A DNA stretch of 64,000 nt from Natronomonas salina (GCF_013391105.1 NZ_CP058335.1:1860001-1924000); one strand, 5' to 3'; shown: positions 26,327 to 37,452, counted from the first letter of the stretch. The notes: generated by a model not told the origin, from the sequence alone. Numbers and translations are program-made.

Positions 26327-27186
26327 ACGCCGACGCAGTGGTCCTCGACATCGACGGCGTGCTGGTCGACGTGGCCGACTCCTACCGCCGGGCCATCGTC
26401 GAGTCGATCGAGCGCGTCTACGGGGACACGATCGAGAAGGAGGACGTACAGCTGTTCAAGGACGCCGGCGGCTTCAACGACGACTGGGAGCTGACGTACG
26501 CGGCGGCGCTGTACGTCCTGGCGCGCCGCGAGAAGCCGCAGCTGAGCATCGAGACGTACACGGGGCTCATCTCGGCCTCCGGCGGCGGCCTCGAGGGAGC
26601 CCGGACCGCCGTCGCCGACGAACTCGACCCGGCCTCACGCGAGCAGGTCCTCGCCGACTGGGACAAAGAGCGGCTCCGCGACGTCTTCCAGCAGCTCTAC
26701 CTCGGCGCGGACCTCTACCGCGAACTGGAGGGCGGCGAGCCCGACCTCGAGACGGAGGGGTACATCCACGACGAGTCCGTGCTGCTGGCGCCGGACACCC
26801 GCGAGGCGCTCGAAGCGTGGCCGCTGGGCGTCCTCACCGGCCGGCCGAGAGCGGAGGCCGAGATCGCCCTGGAGCGCGTCGGCCTCGAGGTCGACGACGA
26901 GCACCGGTTCACGATGGACGACTGGGCGGGCGGCAAGCCCGACCCGGAGGCGCTGGTGACGCTGGCCGAGCGTCTCGAGGCCGACAGCGTCGTCTTCGTC
27001 GGCGACACGCTCGACGACATCCACACCGCGAGCAACGCCGCCGAGGCCGACCCCGACCGCGAGTACCGCGGCGTCGGCGTCCTGACGGGCGGCCTCACCG
27101 GCGAGGAGGGCCGCCGGAAGTACCGCGAGGCCGGCGCGGCGGCGATCCTCGAGAGCGTCAACGACCTGCCGGAGCGCCTGGACTGA
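26323..27186 (+). CDS. HAD-superfamily phosphatase (TIGR01548-like)
   Basis: A 287-residue HAD hydrolase with motif [10 protein letters not shown] (DxD nucleophile), motif II in GVLTGRP, motif III Lys in GGKPDPEAL and motif [15 protein letters not shown]. The helical cap contains [18 protein letters not shown], characteristic of the haloarchaeal TIGR01548 group. The natural phosphate ester is unknown. Translation is coupled to UPF0146 (ATGA overlap). Confidence 0.88.
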   Translation: MNADAVVLDIDGVLVDVADSYRRAIVESIERVYGDTIEKEDVQLFKDAGGFNDDWELTYAAALYVLARREKPQLSIETYTGLISASGGGLEGARTAVADELDPASREQVLADWDKERLRDVFQQLYLGADLYRELEGGEPDLETEGYIHDESVLLAPDTREALEAWPLGVLTGRPRAEAEIALERVGLEVDDEHRFTMDDWAGGKPDPEALVTLAERLEADSVVFVGDTLDDIHTASNAAEADPDREYRGVGVLTGGLTGEEGRRKYREAGAAAILESVNDLPERLD

Positions 27187-27212
27187 TTACGCCGGAGCCC
27201 CACACTCCCACC

Positions 27213-27413
27213 ATGCAGATAGAACGCGTCCTCGTCTGGCTCGTCGGGCTCGTCGCCATCGCCGCCTCAGTCGCGGTCTACGCGGTGCCGGTCGAACCGC
27301 TCCCGGTCGACCCCGCGGTCGCGGTGCTGGGCGCGCTCGTCGCGCTGCCGCTGCTGTTCGTCTTCGGTCGACTCCTCCTCAACCTCCGGGGCGGCAGCCG
27401 CGGCTGGTCCTAG
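27213..27413 (+). CDS. Small two-helix membrane protein
   Basis: A 66-residue protein with two hydrophobic segments (about 6-25 and 36-55) separated by a short Pro-containing loop (VPVEPLPVDPAV) and ended by a basic tail (LRGGSRGWS). Similar-sized proteins often sit beside HAD/UPF0146 genes in haloarchaea, but I cannot name the family. It is 26 bp downstream of the HAD gene, probably the same operon, and convergent with a 4-bp overlap on the next gene. Confidence 0.65.
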   Translation: MQIERVLVWLVGLVAIAASVAVYAVPVEPLPVDPAVAVLGALVALPLLFVFGRLLLNLRGGSRGWS

Positions 27414-27865
27414 AAGAACAGCGACGGGTCGTCGTGGGTGAACGTCACGCGCGCGTCGTCGGACGGTGGCCGGACGTGCGTGTAGGTGACCCCCTCCTCG
27501 CGGGCGCGCTCGGCCAGCGACGCCGCCTCGTCGACGTCGTAGAACACCGGGACGACGACGGCGACCTCGTCTTCGCCGGCCTCGACGGCGACGATGCAGA
27601 ACCGGACGCCGCCCTCCTCGGCGCGGAGGACGTGCGAGGTGTCGAAGGTGACGTCGGCGACCAGTTCCTCGAGGGTCTCGACCTCCTCGGCCGGCGCGAG
27701 GACGTCCAGCCCGAAGGGGTCGCCGTCGAGCGGCGTCACGTCGCCCGGCCGGACGACCAGCGCCTCCCAGCCGGCCTCGCGGTACTCGGCGGCGGTCGCG
27801 TCGGCGTCGACCAGCAGCTCCTGCCAGCGGTCGGCGACGTCGGAGGGCGGCCCCTGTGAGTCCAT
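27410..27865 (-). CDS. Conserved haloarchaeal acidic protein (DUF7529-like)
   Basis: A 151-residue soluble acidic protein. Features are an N-terminal helix (VADRWQELLVDADATAAEYREAGW), beta strands with VVRPGDVTPLDGDPFGLDVLAP, and a C-terminal half with VAVVVPVFYDVDEAASLAERAREEGVTYTHVRP ending DDPSLFF. I recall haloarchaeal proteins with this pattern but no known role. No catalytic motif is visible. Monocistronic. Confidence 0.75.
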   Translation of the reverse strand: MDSQGPPSDVADRWQELLVDADATAAEYREAGWEALVVRPGDVTPLDGDPFGLDVLAPAEEVETLEELVADVTFDTSHVLRAEEGGVRFCIVAVEAGEDEVAVVVPVFYDVDEAASLAERAREEGVTYTHVRPPSDDARVTFTHDDPSLFF

Positions 27866-27975
27866 ACCGGGAGCGGCGGCCGGGAGGACGAAAAGCGCGA
27901 CGGTCGAGCGGACCCGGGGCGCTGCCGTCGCTTGCCGGGGGCAGCTTTGACCCGCTGGCGGACGTAGGCTCACGC

Positions 27976-28371
27976 GTGGCCCGGAACGTACCCGAGCGAG
28001 CCGAGGAACTGCTCACGAGCGAACCGCGGATCGCCCACCTGGGGACCTGCCACGAGGCGAAGCCCCACGTCGCGCCGCTGTGGTTCAACTACCGCGCCGG
28101 CGAGGTCGAGATCGCCACGACCGGCCAGAAGCTCGCGAACCTGAAGCGGAACCCGAAGGTGTCGGTGTCCGTCCAGAAGGACGAGGACGGCCACGCCGTC
28201 TGGGGCGTCTCCATCAGGGGGACCGCCGAGGTCGTCGAGGACGAGCAGGAGGCCGACGAGCTGTTCCGGCGGCTCAACCGGAAGTACGGCGCCGACGACG
28301 ACGCCTGGCAGGAGGAGAACACGGCCGTCCGCATCGACGTCGGCTCCGCGGAGTACTGGGAGTACGAGTAG
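27976..28371 (+). CDS. Pyridoxamine-5'-phosphate-oxidase-fold (PPOX) protein
   Basis: A 131-residue split-barrel flavin-binding-type protein. Markers are RIAHLGTCHEAKPHVAPLWFNY, EIATTGQKLANLKRNPKVSVSV and VWGVSIRGTAEVVED. Family members bind FMN, F420 or haem. In an F420-rich archaeon an F420-dependent role is possible but not shown. It starts at GTG 27976, and no longer in-frame start is better supported. It is convergent with the peptide transporter operon (15-bp gap). Confidence 0.85.
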   Translation: MARNVPERAEELLTSEPRIAHLGTCHEAKPHVAPLWFNYRAGEVEIATTGQKLANLKRNPKVSVSVQKDEDGHAVWGVSIRGTAEVVEDEQEADELFRRLNRKYGADDDAWQEENTAVRIDVGSAEYWEYE

Positions 28372-28386
28372 CGGACGCCGACCCGG

Positions 28387-29784
28387 TCACCGCTCCTCGA
28401 CGGGGTCGACCGCCGAGGGGTCGACGCTCTCCGGCAGTCCGCGGAGGTGGCAGGCCGCCCGGGGGTTCTCGGGGACGTGCGTCTCGCAGACGCTCTCGTA
28501 GCGCTCCCGGAGCCGCTCGGCGGCCGCGTCCCACTCCTCGTCGGCCAGCGACTCGAACGCCGCCCTGACGTGGGCGCGTTCGTCGGCCGGAAGTTCGACG
28601 TCGTCGAGCAGGCGGTCGAACAGCGCCTCGACGACGGCCTCGGTGTCGGCGTCGCCGTCGTCGGGCGTCTCGCGCTCGCGGAGCTCCGCGAGGCCCACGT
28701 CGCGGCGCTCGATCAGCTCGCGGACGTCCATCACGGACCGGTAGGCCTGCTGGGAGAGGTCGACGTCGGCCGGCGGGATCACCTTCGGACATCGGGTGCG
28801 GAACCGGCAGCCCGACGGCGGGTCCCGCGGCGAGGGGACGTCGCCAGACAGCGTGTCGACGTCGCGCTCGTGCTCGTCAGTCGACGCCCGCGGGACGCTC
28901 TCCAGCAGCGCCTCGGTGTAGGGGTGCTGGGGGTTCGCGAACAGCTCTTCGGTGGGGGCTATCTCGACGATCTCGCCGAGGTACATCACCGCGACGCGGT
29001 CGCAGATGTGCCGGACGACGCTGAGGTCGTGGCTGATGAACAGGTACGTGAGGCCGAACTCCGCCTGGAGGTCCTCCAGCAGGTTGAGCACCTGCGCCTG
29101 GACGCTGACGTCGAGGGCGCTGGTCGGCTCGTCGAGGACGACGAACTCCGGGTCGAGCGCCAGCGCCCGCGCGATGCCGATCCGTTGCCGCTGGCCGCCC
29201 GAGAACTCGTGGGGGTAGCGGTCGAGTTGGTCGGCCGAGAGTCCGACCCGCTCCATCAGGTCGGCGGCGCGCTCGCGTCTGAGCGCCTCGTTCGAGCGGT
29301 CCTCGCGGCCCTCGACGTCCGACTCCGGCGACGGCCAGTCGTGGACCGCCATCGGCTGCCTGATGGTCGCCCCGACCGACATCCGCGGGTCGAGACTGGA
29401 GAAGGGGTCCTGGAACACGATGCTCGCCCGTCGCCGGAACGAGAAGAGGTCGTCCCGCTCCGAGAGGTCGGTGCCGTCGTACTCGACGGTCCCGCCGGTC
29501 GGGTCCTGGAGCCGGAGCACCGTCTCGCCGGTCGTCGACTTCCCGCAGCCGGACTCGCCGACCAGCCCCAGGGTCTCGCCCTCGTGGATATCGAAGGAGA
29601 TACCGTCGACGGCACGGACGGGGTCGGTCGCCTCGCCGAACAGTCGGTCCAACAGGGAGCTGTCGGTCTCGAAGTACTTCTGCAGGTTCCGGACCCTGAC
29701 GAGTGGGGTCTCGTCGGCCACCGACGCCGCGGCGCCGTCGCCGCTCGCGGGACCGTCGGCCGTCGGCTGCGGGTCGCTACTCAT
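28387..29784 (-). CDS. Oligopeptide/dipeptide ABC transporter ATPase (DppF/OppF-like) with C-terminal insertion
   Basis: A 465-residue ATPase: Walker A GESGCGKS, signature [15 protein letters not shown], Walker [15 protein letters not shown], and [17 protein letters not shown]. It is about 100-130 residues longer than typical DppF. The usual compact cysteine cluster of the C-terminus is split. [11 protein letters not shown] is followed by an acidic helical insert (roughly 330-425) before [15 protein letters not shown]. The 5' end overlaps the upstream ATPase gene by 8 bp. It is the last gene of the five-gene peptide importer operon. Confidence 0.9.
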   Translation of the reverse strand: MSSDPQPTADGPASGDGAAASVADETPLVRVRNLQKYFETDSSLLDRLFGEATDPVRAVDGISFDIHEGETLGLVGESGCGKSTTGETVLRLQDPTGGTVEYDGTDLSERDDLFSFRRRASIVFQDPFSSLDPRMSVGATIRQPMAVHDWPSPESDVEGREDRSNEALRRERAADLMERVGLSADQLDRYPHEFSGGQRQRIGIARALALDPEFVVLDEPTSALDVSVQAQVLNLLEDLQAEFGLTYLFISHDLSVVRHICDRVAVMYLGEIVEIAPTEELFANPQHPYTEALLESVPRASTDEHERDVDTLSGDVPSPRDPPSGCRFRTRCPKVIPPADVDLSQQAYRSVMDVRELIERRDVGLAELRERETPDDGDADTEAVVEALFDRLLDDVELPADERAHVRAAFESLADEEWDAAAERLRERYESVCETHVPENPRAACHLRGLPESVDPSAVDPVEER

Positions 29785-30934
29785 CGAAGTACCCCTCCGG
29801 AAGCGCGTCCGCCGGGTCGTAGTCGCGTTCGGCGAGGACGCACCTGACCTCGTGCTCCTCGCCGACGTCGAACTCCGGCGGGTGCTCGAGGCAGTCGTCC
29901 ATCGCCTTCGGACAGCGGTCCGCGAAGTAACACCGGTCTTCCATCTCCGAGTCGATCAGGTCCGGGACGTTCCCCTCGATGGGGGTGAGGCGGCCGCCCG
30001 CGTCGTCGAGGTCGGGGATGGAACCGAGCAGGCCTCGCGTGTACGGGTGGACGAAATCGTCGAAGACGTCCTCGAGCGTGCCCCGCTCGATGATCTCGCC
30101 GGCGTACATGACGCCGACCCGGTCGCACATCCGCGCGATGACGCCGAGGTTGTGGCTGACCAGCAGCGTCGTCATGCCGGTCTCCGCCTGGAGGTCGTCG
30201 AGGAGTTCCAGCACCTGGGCCTGGATGGTCACGTCCAGTGCGGTCGTCGGTTCGTCCGCGATCAGCACGTCGGGGTCGACCGCCAGCGCCTGCGCGATCA
30301 TCGCCCGCTGGAGCATCCCGCCGGAGTACTGGTGGGGATACTCGTCGGCCCGCTCGGCCGGGTCGGGGATGCCGACCGTCTCGAGCAGTTCGACGGCCCG
30401 CTCCCGGCTCTCGCTGGTGACGAACTTCTGCGAGCCGAGGACCGTCGAGGCCACGAAGGAGGAGAAGGAGTACTCGACGCCCCGGGACAGCCGCGGCGTC
30501 GCGCTCGCGCGGCGCTGGACCTCCACCGCCTCCGCGATCTGTTCGCCGACGGTCAGGCTCGGGTTGAAGCTGCTCTCCGGGTCCTGGAAGATCATCGTGA
30601 ACTTGGTCCCACGGAGCGCCTCCCGGACCGACGCCGGAACCCGTCGCAGGTCGACGAAGTCGCCGTCGACGGCCTCCGGGTGCTCCTCGCGGAGTTCGGC
30701 GGCGAGGTCCGCGTTGCGGTACTCGATGGACCCGGCGGTGATCTCGCCCGGCGATTCGACCAGGTCCATGAGCGACAGCGCGGCGACGCTCTTGCCGCTG
30801 CCGCTCTCGCCGACGATGCCGAACACCTCGCCGCGTTCGATCGTCAGGTCGAGCTCCGAGACCGCGTTCACCTGCCCTTCGGCGGTGAAGAACCGCGTCG
30901 AGAGGTCCTCGACGCGGAGGAGGTCTTCGCCCAC
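29777..30934 (-). CDS. Oligopeptide/dipeptide ABC transporter ATPase (DppD/OppD-like)
   Basis: A 385-residue ATPase: Walker A GESGSGKS, signature [15 protein letters not shown], Walker [15 protein letters not shown] and [18 protein letters not shown]. The C-terminal Cys cluster is intact ([14 protein letters not shown]...RCVLAER). An insertion between Walker A and signature ([19 protein letters not shown]) enlarges the helical domain. It couples ATP hydrolysis to peptide import with DppF. The gene follows the DppC permease with a 1-bp gap. Confidence 0.9.
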   Translation of the reverse strand: MGEDLLRVEDLSTRFFTAEGQVNAVSELDLTIERGEVFGIVGESGSGKSVAALSLMDLVESPGEITAGSIEYRNADLAAELREEHPEAVDGDFVDLRRVPASVREALRGTKFTMIFQDPESSFNPSLTVGEQIAEAVEVQRRASATPRLSRGVEYSFSSFVASTVLGSQKFVTSESRERAVELLETVGIPDPAERADEYPHQYSGGMLQRAMIAQALAVDPDVLIADEPTTALDVTIQAQVLELLDDLQAETGMTTLLVSHNLGVIARMCDRVGVMYAGEIIERGTLEDVFDDFVHPYTRGLLGSIPDLDDAGGRLTPIEGNVPDLIDSEMEDRCYFADRCPKAMDDCLEHPPEFDVGEEHEVRCVLAERDYDPADALPEGYFDE

Positions 30935-30935
30935 G

Positions 30936-31937
30936 TCAGGCCCCCCGTTCGCTCCCCTCGACGTTGGGATCGAGGGCGTCCCTGAACCAGTCGCCGAGCA
31001 GGTTGATGCTGATGATCGAGAGGACGATGCCGATACCGGGAACCATCGCGACCCACGGCCGGGTCGGGAGGACGTCCTGTCCGGCTTCGATCTCGTACCC
31101 CCACGAGAGCGTCGTCCCGGTGAAGCCCAGATACGCCAGCGAGGCCTCGATCAGGATGATGACCGCCATCTGGATCGTCGCGAGGACGAGGATGGGCGTG
31201 AGGCTGTTCGGGAGCACGTGTTTCAGCAGGATCTGCCAGTCGGCGGTCCCGAAGCTCCTGGCCGCCTTGACGTACTCCTCGTTCCGGATGGACAGCGCCT
31301 CGCCGCGGGCCACGCGGGCGAACCAGACCCAGGTCACGAGCGCGACGACGATGGTCACGCTCCCCGGGATCGGGATCGACGCGGGCATGCCCTCGGCGAG
31401 ACCGGCCATTACGAACGGGTCGGGCACCTGAACCGGTTGCGAGCCGAACACGCCGATCATCGCCAGGGCGAGCACCAGCGCGGGGAACGCGAGCATGACG
31501 TCGGCGATCCGCATCAGGCCGTCGTCGACGCGGCCCCCGTAGTAGCCCGCGACGAGTCCGAACGGCACGCCGATGAGCAGCGCCAAGGCGACGCCGAAGA
31601 TACTGACCAGCAGCGATACCCGGGCGCCGTAGAGCGCCCGCGAGTAGACGTCTTGCCCGACGGTGTTCGTTCCGAGGAGGTGCTCGTCCGTCGAGGTGAC
31701 GGTGGTCTGCTTGATCTCGCCGTCCTCGGCGACCGTCGTCGTGTAGTCGAACCCCGGCGGCGGATAGGGACCGCCGTTCTCGTGGAAGTTGCCGGTGCGC
31801 GTCGGGTCGTGCGTCGCCAGCAGCGGCGCGAACGTCGCCGAGAGGACGATCACCGTCAACAGTACCACCCCGATTTTCGGGAGCAGGCTCTTCCGGAACG
31901 ACCGTTTCAGGTTCGATTTGACGCGGTCCGAGATCAT
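30936..31937 (-). CDS. Oligopeptide/dipeptide ABC transporter permease (DppC-like)
   Basis: A 333-residue permease with a DppC-type N-terminal helix (LPKIGVVLLTVIVLSATFAPLL), an external loop leading to HLLGTNTVGQDVYSR, and five further helices. The EAA coupling loop reads VKAARSFGTADWQILLKHVLPNS. It partners the DppB-like permease. The first codons overlap the DppB stop by 4 bp. Confidence 0.92.
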   Translation of the reverse strand: MISDRVKSNLKRSFRKSLLPKIGVVLLTVIVLSATFAPLLATHDPTRTGNFHENGGPYPPPGFDYTTTVAEDGEIKQTTVTSTDEHLLGTNTVGQDVYSRALYGARVSLLVSIFGVALALLIGVPFGLVAGYYGGRVDDGLMRIADVMLAFPALVLALAMIGVFGSQPVQVPDPFVMAGLAEGMPASIPIPGSVTIVVALVTWVWFARVARGEALSIRNEEYVKAARSFGTADWQILLKHVLPNSLTPILVLATIQMAVIILIEASLAYLGFTGTTLSWGYEIEAGQDVLPTRPWVAMVPGIGIVLSIISINLLGDWFRDALDPNVEGSERGA

Positions 31938-32980
31938 CCGAGACTCACCTGCGGGTCCAGATACGTGTAGACCGCGTCGACCACGATGTTGATGATGACG
32001 AACATGACAGCGATGAAGATGATGATTCCTTGCATGACCGGCCAGTTGCGGACGCCCAGGGCGTTTATCAGCCTGAGGCCGAGACCGGGCCAGTTGAAGA
32101 CCGTCTCCGTGATGACCGCCCCGCCCATCAGCGTGCCCATCTGGAGTCCGAGCACGGTGATGATCGGGATCAGCGTGTTCCTGAGTACGTGTTTGTACTG
32201 GATGAGCGTCCCGGGGAGGCCCTTCGCCTCCGTCGCCGTGACGTAGGGCTTGCCCAGTTCGTCGATCATACCGCTCCGCGTGAGACGGGTGATGAGCGCG
32301 GTGAAGTACGTCCCGAGCGTGATCGCCGGGAGCGTGATGTGTTTCAGCCAGAGTCCGAGTTCGGCGGGCGACCCGGTGCTGACGAGCGTCGTCACTGCCT
32401 CGCCGAAACCGACCGCCCGGCGCCCGGTCGGCAGGTCGATCATGCCGATACCGAGCGGCGTCCAGCCCGCGGTGTCGATCGTCGGGTAGGGGATCCCGTA
32501 CCAGACGCCCAGCAGGAGGATCAACATCAGTCCGAGCCAGAAGTTAGGGGTGCTGATTCCCAGCAACGAGAACAGCGTCGCCCCGTAGTCCGAGGGGGTG
32601 TCCCGCCGGGTCGCCGAGACGACGCCGAGCGGGATCGCTATCACGAGGGCGATGACGGTCGCGGCGACGGCGAGTTCCACCGTGGCGGGAATCCGCTCTA
32701 TCACCATCATCTCGACCTGCCGCTCGGAGCGCCAGGAGTACCCGAGGTCGCCCTGCAGGATCCCGCCGATGTAGTCGGCGTACTGGACGTAGATCGGGTC
32801 GTTCAGGCCCTCGGCCTCCCTGACCTGCTGGACGAGTTCCTGTGTCGCTCCCTGTCCGAGCATCAGGGTGGCCGGGTCGCCGGGCGAGACGGCGCGGAGA
32901 CCGAACAGGACGGTTACGACGCCCCAGATGACGAACAGACCCTGGAGCGTCCGCCGGAGCAAGAATTTCCCCAGTGCCAT
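31934..32980 (-). CDS. Oligopeptide/dipeptide ABC transporter permease (DppB-like)
   Basis: A 348-residue permease with about six hydrophobic segments. Markers are FLLRRTLQGLFVIWGVVTVLFGL at the N-terminus, SPGDPATLMLG, and the coupling loop TATEAKGLPGTLIQYKHVLRNT. It ends with PQVSLG, typical of DppB. It lies 164 bp downstream of the binding-protein gene. Confidence 0.92.
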   Translation of the reverse strand: MALGKFLLRRTLQGLFVIWGVVTVLFGLRAVSPGDPATLMLGQGATQELVQQVREAEGLNDPIYVQYADYIGGILQGDLGYSWRSERQVEMMVIERIPATVELAVAATVIALVIAIPLGVVSATRRDTPSDYGATLFSLLGISTPNFWLGLMLILLLGVWYGIPYPTIDTAGWTPLGIGMIDLPTGRRAVGFGEAVTTLVSTGSPAELGLWLKHITLPAITLGTYFTALITRLTRSGMIDELGKPYVTATEAKGLPGTLIQYKHVLRNTLIPIITVLGLQMGTLMGGAVITETVFNWPGLGLRLINALGVRNWPVMQGIIIFIAVMFVIINIVVDAVYTYLDPQVSLG

Positions 32981-33144
32981 TGAATTTCTCGAAGTGTCGT
33001 CTTAGCGTAAATCTGTCGTGTTTCCCGTCCGGGGCATTCGTTCACGCGCGATACCGGCGCGTACTGGACCGTCTCCGGCTCCGCCGTCTGCGGTCCTGCG
33101 GGGCCAGTGCCGCTCGACGTCGGTCGTCGGGGTCGCGATACGTG

Positions 33145-34779
33145 TCAGATCTCCATCTCGTCGACGTAGACGACCTCGTCGGGGCGGGGCTCCCACTGGA
33201 TGGCCTGCCTGACCCCGTAGATGCTCTCCTGGACGTGGAGGAAGAGCCACGGCGCCTTCTCGTGGGCCAGCTCCATGACGTTCTGCAGCTGCTGGGTGCG
33301 CTCCTCGGGGTCCTCTATCTGCTGGCTCTCGATGATCGCGTCGCTGAGTTCCTCGTCCTGGAACGTCCGGCTCGGGTTGTCCGGGATGGTGAAGAAGCCC
33401 TGGACCCCGTAGTCGGCGTCGCCGGTGATCGTCCCCCACCCGATCATGTAGAACGGGTGGTTGATGTTCCCCTCCTCGACGCCCGCCTGGTTCTCGTCGG
33501 AGACGACGGGGAACTCGACGATGTTGGCTTCGCAGTTGACGTTGCTGAGCTGGTCGATCTGGTCGGCCGCCGTCTGTGCGACTTGCGCGTCGTTGAGGTA
33601 CCGCCCCTGCGGTGCGGTCAGCGTGATGTCGACGCCGCCGTAGCCGCTCTCCTCGACGAGGCTCTCCGCCATGCCGACGTCCTGCTCGTAGGGCTCGATG
33701 TCGGGGTTGTAGCCGTTGATGTCCGGCGCGACCGGCTGGCCGACCGCCTGCCCGAACCCGCTGAGGACGTTGTCGACGATGCCCGCGTTGTCGACGGCGT
33801 AGTTCATCGCCTGCCGGAACTCCTGGCTGTCGTAGGGTTCCACCGTGTTCTTCATCGGGCAGAACACCGTCCGGAAACTCGTCACGTTCCGGATCTCGAC
33901 GTCGCTGGCGTTCTGGATGGTCGCGACGTCCTCGGGCAGGATGTTGATGGTGAGGTCCGTCTCGCCGGCTTCGAGGGCCGCCGCACGGCCGCTGGATTCC
34001 GAGTTGGCGCGGAACGTCACCGTCTCGAAGGGCGGCTCCTCGCCCCAGTAATCGTCGAACCGCTCCAGGACGATCTCTTCACCCGAGGTGAAGTCGACGA
34101 CCTCGTAGGGGCCGGTCCCGTTGAACGCGTCCGGACTGGCCCCCGAAATCGCCGAGTTCTCGGCGTCGTGGTTCTGGATCGACCACTCCTGGTTCATCGC
34201 CCGGCCGTAGTTGCCGTACTCGAACTCCGCGAGGCCGGGAGCGGCGCCGTAGTTGATCGCGACCGTCAGGTCGTCGACGACTTCCGCACCCTCGATCGAT
34301 CCCAGCCCGTAGGTACCGATCGGGCTCTGTACCCCCATGTCCGGGTCCAGCGTTCGGTTGATCGTCCAGGCGACGTCCTCTGCCGTGAGGTCGTCCCCGT
34401 TGTGGAACACCACGTCGTCGCGCAGCGAGAGGTGCGTCGTCCCGTCTCCCTGCACCTCCTGCTCCTCGACCACCCTCGGGAAGATGCCCTCCCCGGGCCG
34501 GAAGTTGAATATCGGCTCGTAGATGTGGTCGAACACGTCGAAGTAGTCCCCCGTGATGTGGTCGAGCGGGTCGACCGTATCGGGGAACTGCGTCAGCGTG
34601 ATGGTGAGGGCGTTGTCCCCGTCACCATTCCCGTTGCCGTTTCCGTTCCCGTTTCCGTTCCCGTTCCCGTCGTCGCCGCCGTTCCCCGGACACCCCGCGA
34701 GAGCGACCGCCGTCGTGAGTGCGCCCGCGGTACTGCCGTACTGGAGGAACCTCCGCCGGTTGACATTGCGGTCCGACAT
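33145..34779 (-). CDS. Peptide-type ABC transporter substrate-binding lipoprotein
   Basis: A 544-residue SBP_bac_5-type binding protein. The Tat motif NRRRFLQYG is followed by a hydrophobic stretch and lipobox ALAGC. A Gly-Asn dipeptide repeat linker comes next, then the binding fold (LTQFPDTVDPLDHITGDYFDVFDHIYEPIF, VVFHNGDDLTAEDVAWTINR, GTGPYEVVDF). It would capture peptides or other small solutes outside the membrane for the DppBCDF-like machinery downstream. It is the first gene of the operon, with its own strong TATA-like box. Confidence 0.93.
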   Translation of the reverse strand: MSDRNVNRRRFLQYGSTAGALTTAVALAGCPGNGGDDGNGNGNGNGNGNGNGDGDNALTITLTQFPDTVDPLDHITGDYFDVFDHIYEPIFNFRPGEGIFPRVVEEQEVQGDGTTHLSLRDDVVFHNGDDLTAEDVAWTINRTLDPDMGVQSPIGTYGLGSIEGAEVVDDLTVAINYGAAPGLAEFEYGNYGRAMNQEWSIQNHDAENSAISGASPDAFNGTGPYEVVDFTSGEEIVLERFDDYWGEEPPFETVTFRANSESSGRAAALEAGETDLTINILPEDVATIQNASDVEIRNVTSFRTVFCPMKNTVEPYDSQEFRQAMNYAVDNAGIVDNVLSGFGQAVGQPVAPDINGYNPDIEPYEQDVGMAESLVEESGYGGVDITLTAPQGRYLNDAQVAQTAADQIDQLSNVNCEANIVEFPVVSDENQAGVEEGNINHPFYMIGWGTITGDADYGVQGFFTIPDNPSRTFQDEELSDAIIESQQIEDPEERTQQLQNVMELAHEKAPWLFLHVQESIYGVRQAIQWEPRPDEVVYVDEMEI

Positions 34780-34800
34780 ATCCCCCTAATTGGGCAAGTA

Positions 34801-34811
34801 TTACATATACC
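34801..34811 (-). promoter_or_regulatory. TATA-like box for the peptide transporter operon
   Basis: On the minus strand GGTATATGTAA is centred about 27 nt upstream of the ATG at 34779, in an AT-rich gap. A GGGGG-containing stretch just before the ATG may also act as a ribosome binding site. Confidence 0.55.
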
Positions 34812-34939
34812 TTGGTGAAAAGCTAGCTCTCCTTTCACTTCCACCGCTGCCGGTCGCGCGGTGTCGTCCGCCGCCCGTCCGCGTCGGCAACCGCCGCCGG
34901 TCACGCAACCGTTAACCCGCGTTCGGCCGACAGTGGGGT

Positions 34940-35608
34940 ATGCGCATCGCACTGCTGGGCGGCACCGGCGACATCGGCCAGGGGCTCGCCCTCCGATGGG
35001 GGTACGACACCGGCCACGAGGTCCTCGTCGGCTCCAGGGACCCCGAGAAGGCCCGGACGAAGGCCGAGGAGTACGAGACCGAACTCGACAGCCGCGGCGT
35101 CGAGACGACCATCAAGGGCTTCGAGAACGCGATGGCGGCCGACCGCGCCGACGTGGTCGTCCTCGCCGTCCCCGCCTACCACCTCGTCGACACCGTCGAG
35201 GCCATCGCCGACCGGCTGGACGACGAGACCATCCTCGTGACCCCCGCCGTCGGGATGAAGCGCGACGAGGACGGCTTCCACTACAACCGCCCCGGCGCCG
35301 GCAGCGTCGCCGCCCTCGCCGACGAGGCCAAGCCCGACGACGTCCCGCTGGTCGGCGCGTTCCACAACCTCCCGGCCGGCGGCCTCGCGAACCTCGACCG
35401 GACCGTCGAGTGGGACACCCTCGTCTTCGGCGAGGACGAGGACGCCAAAGGCATCGTGATGGACCTGGCCCGCGAGATCGAGGGACTGCGGCCGCTCGAC
35501 GTCGGCGGCCTGGCGAACGCTCCCGAGGTGGAGTCCGTGACGCCGCTGCTGATCAACGTCGCGATGCAGAACGACGACCTCCACGACCTGGGCGTCCGGT
35601 TCCAGTAA
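34940..35608 (+). CDS. npdG: NADPH-dependent F420 reductase
   Basis: A 222-residue F420H2:NADP oxidoreductase. It has an N-terminal dinucleotide-binding loop ALLGGTGDIGQGLALRW followed by VGSRDPEKA, whose Ser-Arg discriminates the NADP phosphate. Next come VVVLAVPAYHLVDTVEAIA, VTPAVGMKRDEDGFHY and AFHNLPAGGLANLD. It transfers hydride between reduced F420 and NADP+. A TATA-like GTTAAC is about 27 nt upstream. The gene is monocistronic, with a promoter region shared divergently with the peptide transporter. Confidence 0.93.
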   Translation: MRIALLGGTGDIGQGLALRWGYDTGHEVLVGSRDPEKARTKAEEYETELDSRGVETTIKGFENAMAADRADVVVLAVPAYHLVDTVEAIADRLDDETILVTPAVGMKRDEDGFHYNRPGAGSVAALADEAKPDDVPLVGAFHNLPAGGLANLDRTVEWDTLVFGEDEDAKGIVMDLAREIEGLRPLDVGGLANAPEVESVTPLLINVAMQNDDLHDLGVRFQ

Positions 35609-35623
35609 CCGGACCCGCCGTCC

Positions 35624-36387
35624 CTAGTCGATCAGCCCGTAGCCGCGCTTGAACAGGTAGATGTCCAGCACCATCACGGACAGCGTCAGTCCACTGAGCA
35701 CGCCCAGCGACACCAGCGGGTCGACCTCCTGGTAGCCGAGGAAGCCGTAGCGGACGCCGTTGACCATGTACACCATCGGGTTCAGCAGCGACAGCGTCCG
35801 GTAGAGCGGGTCGAGTATCTCCAGCGAGTAGAAGACGGCGCCGAAGAACACGAGCGGCCGGAGGATGAACTGGTTCATCACGGTGAGGTGGTCGAAGTCC
35901 TCGGCGACGAGGCCGCCGATGACGCCGAAGGAGGCGAACAGCAGCGGGATGACGGTCATGAACGAGAGGAGGTAGAACGGCCGTTCGACCGGGACGGGCG
36001 TGAACACCAGTCCGATGCCGACGATGATGACGCCGACGACGAGACCGCGGAGCGCCGCGGCGAAGATGTACGCCAGCACCATCGAGGTGTACGACAGCGG
36101 CGAGGTGAGCGTCTCGTGGATGTACTCGTTCCACCGGCCGTGGAAGATGGAGAACGACGAGTTCTCGAAGGCGTTGGAGATCATCCCGAGGACGACGAGG
36201 CCCGGCAGGATGAACAGGAGGTAGTCGAAGCCGGCGATGTCGTCGATCCGCTGGCCGAGGATGACGCCGAAGACGGCGAAGTACAGCACGTTCGTGATCG
36301 CCGGCGGCAGGAAGGTGTTCTTCGGCCGGCGGACGAACCGCAGGATCTCCCGCTTCAGCAGCGACCGGAACCCGACGCCGAAGGCGC

Positions 36388-36391
<4 letters not shown>
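35624..36391 (-). CDS. ABC-2 type transporter permease
   Basis: A 255-residue permease with about six hydrophobic segments, including PGLVVLGMISNAFENSSFSIFHGRWNEYIHETLTSPLSY, a typical ABC-2 pattern. The start GTG 36391 overlaps the ATPase stop (GTGA), so the longer open frame through the ATPase gene is not used. Together they form an exporter of unknown substrate (drug, lipid-linked or polymer). Confidence 0.9.
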
Positions 36392-37335
<944 letters not shown>

Positions 37336-37452
37336 GTGACAACGGCGACGCCCGCCGCGGTTAAGCGACTCGAAGGCGGAGCGGGATGCGGTCGCGTGCC
37401 ACCCCGGCTGGCCGGACGACGGGGGAGAGGAGAAGAGGGCGCGAGCGTCCGG

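Noticed and set aside
34600-34690. Tandem hexamers as a CRISPR array
   Set aside because: Units are 6 bp without spacers and encode an in-frame Gly-Asn linker.
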